From: an uncultured Ruminobacter sp.
GTDB lineage: Bacteria > Pseudomonadota > Gammaproteobacteria > Enterobacterales > Succinivibrionaceae
Length of the DNA stretch: 9,506 nt
Direction: 5' to 3'
NCBI GenBank assembly: GCA_900767005.1
Contig: CAAFXL010000414.1
Span: forward strand, 1-9,506
Of this stretch, positions 1-6,046 are shown one piece after another. The translations under genes were made by a program, and so were the position numbers. Each line of letters opens with the position of its first letter. Position 1 is the stretch's first letter. The notes beneath the pieces are model-generated. The model worked only from the letters and a program-made list of their open reading frames with translations. It made no database searches and had not been told where the DNA came from.

Positions 1-15
1 ACGCTCTTCCGATCT
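1..15. other. Illumina adapter remnant (left contig end)
   Basis: The first 15 bases, ACGCTCTTCCGATCT, equal the 3' end of the standard Illumina TruSeq read-1 adapter. The matching reverse-complement adapter start is found at the other end of the window. This is not biological sequence: native DNA begins at about base 16, leaving only 26 native bases upstream of rdgC. Confidence 0.96.
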
Positions 16-41
16 TTTTTATTATTCATTAAAGAGGACTT

Positions 42-947
42 ATGTGGTTTAAAAATATCAAATTATTCCGTTTAGAAGAAACTTTTAACCATAGTATTGA
101 TGAACTAGAAAGAATGCTTGAAACCCATAAATTTGTACCATGCAAAGGTCAAGATATTGAACGTATGGGGTGGACTGATGTTTTAGGAAAAGGTAGTGAC
201 GCTCTTGTGCATAAGATTGGTGATGACCTTTTCTTTAGATGCAAAATTGAAAAGAAGATGCTACCAGCAAGTGTAATCAACGATGAACTAGCTGAAAAAG
301 AAGAAAACTTTGAGCTTGAACATGGTAGAACTTTAAAGAAAAAAGAAAAGTCAGAACTAAAAGAACAAATTATTACCAATCTTCTTCCTCGTGCTTTCTC
401 ATTATTTAAAGAAACTTGGATTTGGATTAACACTAAGGATAATTTCTTAGTAGTAAATGCAGGTTCTGATAAAGTAAGTGATGATGTTATTTCCCTTTTA
501 AGAAAATCTCTTGGTTCTCTACCTGTACAACCATTTGCTTTTAATAAGGAAATCACTGAAGTTTTAACTAGTTGGATTCAAAATGGTGAAGCTCCACAAG
601 GCTTTGAAATTGGTAGTGAAACTGAGCTTCGTGACCTTGAAGGCGATGGAGCGGTAATTCGAGCTAAAAAGCAAGATTTAAGTGCTGATGAAATTACTGT
701 TCACATTAAGGCTGGTAAAGTAGTAACAAGTTTAGCTCTAACTGTAAACGATGATATTTCATTTGTAATTAATGAAAACTTTAATCTAAAGCGTATTAAG
801 CTTTCTGATACTTTAATTGATGAAAACATCACTCCAGATTTAGATGCTCATGCTCAGCTTGATGCAGATCTAGCTCTAATGGCTGGAGAATACACCAAGC
901 TTCTTCCAATCTTAATTGAAGCTTTTGGTGGTGAACTTGAAGAGTAA
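42..947 (+). CDS. rdgC: Recombination-associated protein RdgC
   Basis: RdgC is a cytoplasmic, nucleoid-associated DNA-binding protein. In E. coli and Neisseria relatives it forms a ring-shaped dimer around duplex DNA and restrains RecA-promoted strand exchange. The 301-residue product matches the usual length (about 303 in E. coli) and resembles it from end to end: an N-terminal MWFKN start, the block LLRKSLGSLPV at residues 152-162, the block GAVIRAKKQDLSADEIT at 203-219, GKVV at 225-228, and a C-terminal LIEAFGGE. A charged Lys/Glu helix lies around residues 83-110. The ATG is preceded by AGAGGA at 33-38, a good Shine-Dalgarno with short spacing. Its promoter is not visible because the contig begins 26 native bases upstream. 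The gene is followed by its own terminator (997-1036), so it is probably monocistronic at its 3' end. No damage or odd composition is seen. Confidence 0.95.
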   Translation: MWFKNIKLFRLEETFNHSIDELERMLETHKFVPCKGQDIERMGWTDVLGKGSDALVHKIGDDLFFRCKIEKKMLPASVINDELAEKEENFELEHGRTLKKKEKSELKEQIITNLLPRAFSLFKETWIWINTKDNFLVVNAGSDKVSDDVISLLRKSLGSLPVQPFAFNKEITEVLTSWIQNGEAPQGFEIGSETELRDLEGDGAVIRAKKQDLSADEITVHIKAGKVVTSLALTVNDDISFVINENFNLKRIKLSDTLIDENITPDLDAHAQLDADLALMAGEYTKLLPILIEAFGGELEE

Positions 948-996
948 GCAAATTAATTTTTAAGTATCAACTTTTTATTTTCTATAATAAAATAGA

Positions 997-1036
997 TAAG
1001 CTCTATCATTTAGGTGATAGAGCTTAATTATTTTTT
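997..1036 (+). terminator. Rho-independent terminator after rdgC
   Basis: A 12-bp perfect stem, TAAGCTCTATCA (997-1008) pairing with TGATAGAGCTTA (1015-1026), encloses a 6-nt loop. After AATTA it is followed by six T residues (1031-1036). It lies 50 nt past the rdgC stop and about 40 nt before the trhP start, so it should separate the two transcripts. Confidence 0.85.
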
Positions 1037-1077
1037 CTATTTCACTCTTTACCTCAAAGTTTAAGGAATAATTTTCA

Positions 1078-2415
1078 ATGAAAAAGCCTGAGTTACTTTC
1101 TCCTGCTGGAACTCTAAAAAACCTTAGATACGCAGCAACCTATGGTGCTGATGCCATCTATGCTGGACAACCAAAATATAGCCTTAGAGTTCGTAATAAT
1201 GAATTTGATTTAGCTAACCTTAAAATCGCGATTGATGAACTTCATGAGGTAAATAAAAAGATTTATATTGTTACTAATATTCAGCCTCATAATGCTAAAT
1301 TAAAAAATTTTACATCTGATTTAGCAAAAGTAGTCGATCTTAAACCTGATGCTCTAATTATGTCAGATCCTGGCTTAATTATGATGGCACGTGAAAATTT
1401 CCCTGATATGCCAATTCACTTAAGTGTGCAAGCTAATACCATAAATTATGCAAGTGTTAAGTTTTGGGAAAAAATGGGACTAAAACGCGTAATCCTATCA
1501 CGTGAATTATCGCTTGAAGAAATCGAAGAAATTAGACAACATTGCCCAGATATTGAACTTGAAGTATTTATTCATGGAGCTCTTTGTATGGCTTACTCTG
1601 GTAGATGCCTACTTAGTGGCTACTTAAATCACCGCGACTCAAATCAAGGAGCTTGCACTAATGCTTGTCGCTGGGAATATAAAATTAAAAAAGCCCAGCT
1701 TGATGATGCTGGTGGTTTAATTCCAGATTTAAAACAACCAGATTTAAGCACTGATATGGTAACTGAGCATAGCTTTATGCTTGAAGAACCAAAGCGTCCA
1801 GGCGAATATATGCCATGTGAAGAAGATGAACATGGAACTTATATTATGAACTCACGAGATCTAAGAGCAATTGATCACGTAAAAAGATTATGTGAAATTG
1901 GCGTTGATTCCCTAAAGATTGAAGGAAGAACTAAGTCATTTTACTATTGTGCTCGAACTGCAAGCGTTTATCGCCGTGCAATTGATGCAGCAATGGCAGG
2001 AGTTGATGCCGTGGAAGAATTAAAGCAGGAACTAGAAAGTCTTGCTCACCGCGGTTACACTGAAGGCTTTTTAGTGCGTCGCCCTATAACTTTTTACCAA
2101 AATTATGATTATGGCTATAGTATCTCTGATAAGAGCCAATTTGTTGGTGAAATAACGGGCGTTAAAAACGGCATGTGGGAAGTAGAGGTTCGTAATCACT
2201 TTGAATTAAATGATACAATTGAAATCCTTACTCCTAAAAAGAATTATCTAATTACTTTAGATAACCTTTTTGACCGTAAGGGAAATCCCATCGATACCGC
2301 TAAAGGCGATGGTCATATCGTTTACTTTAAGTGCCCACTTGAAGATAATCTTTCTCCGATGGCAATTTTAGTGCGTCGCTTTAAAGATGGACTAAATACT
2401 CGAGCTTCAAAGTAA
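1078..2415 (+). CDS. trhP: tRNA U34 5-hydroxylase TrhP (YegQ, U32 family)
   Basis: TrhP (YegQ) is a peptidase-U32-family protein that hydroxylates uridine 34 of certain tRNAs to ho5U. In E. coli this uses prephenate and an iron-sulfur cluster; CmoA/CmoB then convert ho5U to cmo5U. The 445-residue product follows E. coli YegQ (about 453) along its length: N-terminal KPELLSPAGTLKNLRYA; the U32 signature E162-x-F-x-x-G-A-L-C170 ending in GRC177LLS; further cysteines C193 and C197 in GACTNACRWEY; DEHGTYIMNSRDLRAI at 250-265; SLKIEGRTKSFYYCART at 278-294; HRGYTEGF at 324-331. The four cysteines 170/177/193/197 are candidate cluster ligands, which is inference from family knowledge. A short variable stretch (about 203-235) is several residues shorter than in E. 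coli. AAGGA at 1063-1067 is a Shine-Dalgarno for the ATG. Despite the family name there is no reason to call it a protease. Confidence 0.95.
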   Translation: MKKPELLSPAGTLKNLRYAATYGADAIYAGQPKYSLRVRNNEFDLANLKIAIDELHEVNKKIYIVTNIQPHNAKLKNFTSDLAKVVDLKPDALIMSDPGLIMMARENFPDMPIHLSVQANTINYASVKFWEKMGLKRVILSRELSLEEIEEIRQHCPDIELEVFIHGALCMAYSGRCLLSGYLNHRDSNQGACTNACRWEYKIKKAQLDDAGGLIPDLKQPDLSTDMVTEHSFMLEEPKRPGEYMPCEEDEHGTYIMNSRDLRAIDHVKRLCEIGVDSLKIEGRTKSFYYCARTASVYRRAIDAAMAGVDAVEELKQELESLAHRGYTEGFLVRRPITFYQNYDYGYSISDKSQFVGEITGVKNGMWEVEVRNHFELNDTIEILTPKKNYLITLDNLFDRKGNPIDTAKGDGHIVYFKCPLEDNLSPMAILVRRFKDGLNTRASK

Positions 2416-2432
2416 GCCAAATAAAAACAACG

Positions 2433-2466
2433 AAAAATCCTCCGAAATGGAGGATTTTTTGTCTTT
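2433..2466. terminator. Bidirectional terminator between trhP and yciO
   Basis: An 11-bp perfect stem, AAAAATCCTCC (2433-2443) with GGAGGATTTTT (2449-2459), has a 5-nt loop. On the plus strand the T-run at 2455-2460 continues into GTCTTTTTT. On the minus strand the same stem ends in TTTTT followed by CGTTGTTTTT. It sits between the converging ends of trhP and yciO and should stop transcription from both sides. Confidence 0.85.
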
Positions 2467-2527
2467 TTTCTAATATTGATTTTAAATCGTTATATATTAG
2501 AAATTAATTAACATCTTTATCAAAAAC

Positions 2528-3148
2528 TTATTCAAAAGGCTTAGTATCACCTTGACCCACTCTTACAATTTCAACCTTATCATCAAGCATTGAAATTACC
2601 GTGGTAGGTTTTTCAACTAAGTATCCCCCATCAACAATTACATCAACGCAATTACCTAAGCGATCATCGATTTCATAAGGGTCGTTCTCAGCTACCTCAC
2701 TATCAGGTAAAATTAATGAAACACTCATTAATGGTTCATCAAGATGGCGTAATAGCGATTGCATAATTGGATTTGAAGGAACTCTTAAACCAATAGTCTT
2801 TTTCTTTTCATTCATCAAACGGCGAGGCACTTCCTTAGTTGCTTTTAAGATAAAAGTATATGGGCCAGGCGTATTATTTTTTATTAATCTAAAAACTTGG
2901 TTATCAACATGAGAATAAACTGATAACTCACTTAAATCATGGCATAAAAGCGTAAAATTATGGTATTTATCAACCGCTCTTATACGACAAATTTGTTCAC
3001 GAGCATCTTTATTCTCAAGGGTACACGCAAGAGCATACCCAGAATCCGTTGGAAGCACCGCAACTGCCCCACCTTTAAGTAAATCAACAACCTGAGATAT
3101 ATTTCTTTCTTGCGGAGTCTCAGGATGAATTGTAATAATCTGAGCCAT
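2528..3148 (-). CDS. yciO: YciO, YrdC/Sua5-domain family protein
   Basis: YciO is a cytoplasmic member of the YrdC/Sua5/TsaC fold, whose main branch makes threonylcarbamoyl-AMP for tRNA t6A37. YciO is a separate branch and its exact role is less certain; a generic L-threonylcarbamoyladenylate synthase name would be over-specific. Using the ATG at 3148 gives 206 residues, the same as E. coli YciO, beginning MAQIITIHPETPQ. Shared blocks are PTDSGYAL (33-40), NFTLLCHDLSELS (64-76), FRLIKNNTPGPYTFILK (86-102), KKTIGLRVPSNP (116-127) and PTTVISM (181-187), with KPFE at the end. An in-frame GTG at 3157 would add three residues and overlap rnm by 7 nt. I prefer the ATG, 2 nt past the rnm stop, where family similarity begins. 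Both options imply translational coupling to rnm. The rnm-yciO order is the same as E. coli yciV-yciO. Confidence 0.93.
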   Translation of the reverse strand: MAQIITIHPETPQERNISQVVDLLKGGAVAVLPTDSGYALACTLENKDAREQICRIRAVDKYHNFTLLCHDLSELSVYSHVDNQVFRLIKNNTPGPYTFILKATKEVPRRLMNEKKKTIGLRVPSNPIMQSLLRHLDEPLMSVSLILPDSEVAENDPYEIDDRLGNCVDVIVDGGYLVEKPTTVISMLDDKVEIVRVGQGDTKPFE

Positions 3149-3150
3149 TT

Positions 3151-4047
3151 TTAACACTCTATTCTAAAGCGAGGATGATGCCAGATTGGAGTTGCTAACT
3201 GCGGAATCTGTAAATTTATCCCTAAATCTACATAATTTCTTTCACGATGAAAATCTGAACCGCAAGAGGCATAAAGTTCATGCTTTTTACATAATGATGC
3301 TAAAAGTTCACGCTCTCCTTCAGCTTGCATAGCACCACTTACTTCCATCGCTTCACCACCCCATTCTTTAAACTCGCTAATTAATCTAAGTAAATTTTTA
3401 TGAGTTATTTCATAGCGTTTAGGATGAGCTAATACTGCAATGCCACCAGAAGCCTTAATAACTCTAACCGCCTCTTCAATACTTGCCCATGAAGCACTTA
3501 CATAGGCAATGCACCCGCGAGCTAAATACTGCTTAAAGCAGCGATCAACGGTGGAACCTGCCCCATTTTCATATAAAAATGCCGCAAAGTTTCCACGAGT
3601 TATCGCAGCCCCCTCTTGGGCCATTGCTTTTGTGCGTTCATAGGCATCTTTAAAACCACATTTTTCTAACTGTGCACCAATTGCCTTAGCACGTTCATCA
3701 CGCTTAATTTTTTGATCTTTGATTAATTCAATAAGTTCTTCATTGTTAATATCAACGCCCAATCCCACAATATGGATCTGAAACTTTGACCACATGGTAG
3801 AAACTTCAATACCAGAGACAATATGAATCCCATATTCCTTACCAGCTTCGATTGCTTCACTTACCCCTAAAGTTGAGTCATGATCAGTTATTGCAAAAAC
3901 ATCAATCTTTTTACTTTTAGCATATTTAACTAAATCTTTAGGTTCATAAAAGCCATCAGAAGCTTTAGTATGAGCATGTAAATCAAAGGTATATTGTTTT
4001 TCCCAAATTCTAATATTTTCTAATTCTTTCGATAAATCTCCTACCAT
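3151..4047 (-). CDS. rnm: RNase AM (YciV), PHP-domain 5'-to-3' exonuclease
   Basis: RNase AM (YciV) is a metal-dependent PHP-fold enzyme. In E. coli it trims the 5' ends of rRNAs and small RNAs in the 5'-to-3' direction; related enzymes dephosphorylate 3',5'-nucleoside bisphosphates such as pAp. With the start chosen here the product is 298 residues (E. coli about 293). Candidate metal ligands are H24 and H26 (DLHAHT), D31 (ASDG), the TDHD motif at 54-57, E81 (GIEVS), H92 (HIVGLG), H208 (LAHPKRY) and D265/H267 in GSDFH. GAAITRGNFAAFL at 147-159 and KQYLARG are shared with E. coli YciV. An upstream ATG at 4071 would add eight residues, but it lies inside the arm of a long hairpin and has only a weak Shine-Dalgarno. 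The ATG at 4047 follows AGAGGA at 4057-4052. yciO begins 2 nt after this stop, forming one operon. Confidence 0.92.
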   Translation of the reverse strand: MVGDLSKELENIRIWEKQYTFDLHAHTKASDGFYEPKDLVKYAKSKKIDVFAITDHDSTLGVSEAIEAGKEYGIHIVSGIEVSTMWSKFQIHIVGLGVDINNEELIELIKDQKIKRDERAKAIGAQLEKCGFKDAYERTKAMAQEGAAITRGNFAAFLYENGAGSTVDRCFKQYLARGCIAYVSASWASIEEAVRVIKASGGIAVLAHPKRYEITHKNLLRLISEFKEWGGEAMEVSGAMQAEGERELLASLCKKHELYASCGSDFHRERNYVDLGINLQIPQLATPIWHHPRFRIEC

Positions 4048-4051
4048 ATTT

Positions 4052-4057
4052 TCCTCT
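4052..4057 (-). promoter_or_regulatory. Shine-Dalgarno that fixes the rnm start
   Basis: On the minus strand AGAGGA (4057-4052) lies 4 nt before the ATG at 4047. The alternative ATG at 4071 has only TAGG-like sequence, buried in a hairpin stem. This supports the 298-residue form of RNase AM. Confidence 0.7.
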
Positions 4058-4065
4058 TTTTTATC

Positions 4066-4106
4066 AATCATACCTATGATCTTAACCTAAGAGCATAGGT
4101 ATGATT
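4066..4106. repeat. Long near-perfect hairpin in the rnm leader
   Basis: A perfect 13-bp inverted repeat, AATCATACCTATG (4066-4078) and CATAGGTATGATT (4094-4106), encloses a 15-nt centre. That centre pairs further: after one mismatch there are five more pairs around a 3-nt loop (4085-4087). This gives 18 pairs in 41 nt. No T-run follows on either strand, so it is not a standard intrinsic terminator. In the rnm transcript the 3' arm ends 8 nt before the Shine-Dalgarno. It could be a 5' stabilising stem, a regulatory RNA structure or an operator; the sequence does not decide. Confidence 0.75.
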
Positions 4107-4126
4107 AAGTTAGAGTTTATTCATAA

Positions 4127-4154
4127 ATCTTAGCAATTATTCATTTTCTTGCAA
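4127..4154 (-). promoter_or_regulatory. Candidate sigma-70 promoter for rnm-yciO
   Basis: On the minus strand TTGCAA (4154-4149) is a -35 candidate with 4 of 6 consensus bases. A 16-nt spacer leads to TAAGAT (4132-4127), a -10 candidate with 4 of 6 bases, preceded by TGC as in an extended -10. Transcription would start near 4120, downstream of the preceding operon's terminator and just before the leader hairpin. The position makes sense, but in AT-rich DNA such matches are common. Confidence 0.4.
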
Positions 4155-4193
4155 CAAGTTTTAGATAAAGGTTCCTAATAAATCATATTTTAT

Positions 4194-4231
4194 AAAAAAA
4201 AAGAAGGAATAGCCATAAAACCTATTCCTTC
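4194..4231 (-). terminator. Rho-independent terminator of rlmKL-uup-DUF3466
   Basis: Read on the minus strand, GAAGGAATAG (4231-4222) pairs perfectly with CTATTCCTTC (4212-4203): a 10-bp stem with a 9-nt loop. It is followed at once by nine T residues (4202-4194). It lies 20 nt past the DUF3466 stop and separates this operon from rnm-yciO on the same strand. Confidence 0.9.
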
Positions 4232-4250
4232 AAATCTTAAAAATTTTAAA

Positions 4251-6041
4251 TTAATTACGCTTTGATTTTAAAGTTCTAGTTAGCCCAAAACCTAAAACTA
4301 ACATTAACCCCAAAATTCCAAAATCCCCACCACGACCTTCATCGGCAGGAGACCCTTTCTTTCTATCATAAGTAACCATTGGGCAAGGACTGTCAGATGC
4401 TTGATTGATAGAAACCGCACCAGTTGCTTCATCAGTTACAAATGCTTTTTCATTTGGAATTAGTTTCATTGTTACTGCTTTTGCATCAAAACGATTAATA
4501 AAAGCATCATATGATGGATATTCATAACCTGATGCTAAAACTACGTTTTCATTATTAATTTTAACAGCCCAAGTAATCGTGTAATACTTACCATTTTGAG
4601 AGCAATTAGTTGATGAATCATCGTTTAAATGACAAATCGTATCATTTAAATAATAAGTTTTATTAGTATTAGCATCATATAAAAAGCCTTCGCTATCACG
4701 AGGCGAACCATTATTAACCGGTCCTATTTCCCCCCTAGCATCGCGCCAACCTACCACAAAATTATTATCATTAATATCTTCACCCTGAGAATTTGCCCCG
4801 CGGATTGGATTATCGTATAAAGGATAATGTACTGGAGTTGTAGTTAAATCAGCGTTAATTTTTGAGATCCCAAAAATCATCGGCTTATTGGAATTAGCAC
4901 TCTTATCATATTTACAATTTAGGACAACTTGACCATTTTTATTAACAGACTGAGCATAAGTAAAGTAATGTAAATCATCACCTCGTCCTGGTCTTTCAAC
5001 GTTATTATATTCTCTTATAGCATTATCAAAGGTAATTTCATTACCATTAACATTTAAGACAAAGAATGAAGCAATGGTTGTATAAGTATTAAAACTTATA
5101 CCAAATTCTTCAGTTGGTGAATAACCAACCCCAATATATTTATCCCCAAACTTTACAAGTTTTTGAATTGCAGCATATGCTAGTGCATCTTCATCAGCAT
5201 CTAAATCGATATAATTAGATGCTTGCTTACCAATAATAGTTGCTCCATCTGCATCATTATTTGGGTCAATTAACCACGCAGTTGCCTGCATCTTAAAGCC
5301 TGGGCAATAACCATAATTGGTGTATTGGTCTATTTCAACACTTGGTTCATAGCAATAGTAAATCCATTGCTCCTTATGTAGATAATCAAATGAACCATAG
5401 CCGCCTACTAAAATTCGACCATCATCTAAAGTTACATAAGTTAGAGCAGTAGCATAGCCCCCAATATTAACCCCGTCATAAGTGTAGTTTACCGGACTCT
5501 TTAGAATAAATGTCTTATTGTTAAATTTTGCAATCCCATAAACTTCACGACGATTAAATTTATCTTTATAGTGTTCATCAGTGCGGTAACCTACCCCACT
5601 TACGCCATCTTCAGCAATTTGAGTATAGATAATATCTTTTTCTTCATGGACATTGGAATCAACTACAAACTTAAGTTGATCATTTTTATTTAATATATCC
5701 TCAAACCAATGATAACCAAGTCTTCCGCTACCAGTATCCCAGAATGCTCCACACACAAAACTTGATAGAACATCACCGCAATCTAAAAAACGCTTAGTTC
5801 TTACCCCAAAATCATATTCATGTGGTCCAATATTAAAATATGAAAACATATTATTCTTTAAAAGAATGGAACCAGCCTTCGGATTTGCTCCTTCACTTAA
5901 AACGGTTGCATATGGTCCATAAGCATAATCATAAGAACCTTGATTAACCACTTCGATTTTATAAAATGGTTCAGTTTGAGCAAAAGCTTCAACTGATAAT
6001 AAACCTAATATTGCGATTCCTAAGGTTTTAGTAAAATTCAT
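4251..6041 (-). CDS. Exported DUF3466-type protein with GlyGly-CTERM-like tail
   Basis: The function is unknown. The 596-residue product starts with a signal peptide: MNFTK, a hydrophobic core IAILGLLSV, and a likely cleavage after A21 (AFA|Q). The body is rich in Asn, Asp, Tyr and Gly with many short beta-strand-like stretches, and includes HAF/DUF3466-like motifs: SVNKNGQVVLN (365-375), and DINDNNFVVGW (422-432) followed by EGFLYDANTNKTYYLND (451-467). This suggests a propeller-like repeat fold. Eight cysteines lie after the signal, allowing disulfides. The C-terminus has G571-G572, then a hydrophobic segment (about 574-587) and a basic end (RTLKSKRN), the architecture of GlyGly-CTERM rhombosortase substrates. 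The gene starts 5 nt after uup with AAGGAC at 6057-6052 as Shine-Dalgarno. Vibrio and Shewanella relatives have a DUF3466 gene in a similar place near uup. The family call rests on this context and the motifs, with no search run. Confidence 0.82.
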   Translation of the reverse strand: MNFTKTLGIAILGLLSVEAFAQTEPFYKIEVVNQGSYDYAYGPYATVLSEGANPKAGSILLKNNMFSYFNIGPHEYDFGVRTKRFLDCGDVLSSFVCGAFWDTGSGRLGYHWFEDILNKNDQLKFVVDSNVHEEKDIIYTQIAEDGVSGVGYRTDEHYKDKFNRREVYGIAKFNNKTFILKSPVNYTYDGVNIGGYATALTYVTLDDGRILVGGYGSFDYLHKEQWIYYCYEPSVEIDQYTNYGYCPGFKMQATAWLIDPNNDADGATIIGKQASNYIDLDADEDALAYAAIQKLVKFGDKYIGVGYSPTEEFGISFNTYTTIASFFVLNVNGNEITFDNAIREYNNVERPGRGDDLHYFTYAQSVNKNGQVVLNCKYDKSANSNKPMIFGISKINADLTTTPVHYPLYDNPIRGANSQGEDINDNNFVVGWRDARGEIGPVNNGSPRDSEGFLYDANTNKTYYLNDTICHLNDDSSTNCSQNGKYYTITWAVKINNENVVLASGYEYPSYDAFINRFDAKAVTMKLIPNEKAFVTDEATGAVSINQASDSPCPMVTYDRKKGSPADEGRGGDFGILGLMLVLGFGLTRTLKSKRN

Positions 6042-6046
6042 GAATA

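Noticed and set aside
149..556. Minus-strand open frame of 135 codons inside rdgC
   Set aside because: It lies wholly within rdgC on the opposite strand, has Ser/Phe/Leu-rich composition typical of antisense reading of Lys/Glu-rich genes, and matches no family I recognise.
2528..3148. YciO named as the t6A enzyme TsaC
   Set aside because: The motifs and 206-residue length match the YciO branch, not TsaC/YrdC, and the neighbourhood is rnm as in E. coli yciV-yciO.
4048..4071. Longer rnm start at the ATG at 4071
   Set aside because: The codon is inside the leader hairpin and lacks a good Shine-Dalgarno. The ATG at 4047 has AGAGGA at proper spacing and gives a length closer to the family.
4066..4106. 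Leader hairpin as an intrinsic terminator
   Set aside because: Neither strand has a T-run after the stem, and the preceding operon already ends at the strong terminator at 4194-4231.
4072..4250. Possible rmf or other small gene between the DUF3466 gene and rnm
   Set aside because: No convincing short frame with a ribosome binding site is seen. The interval is accounted for by the terminator, promoter candidate and hairpin.
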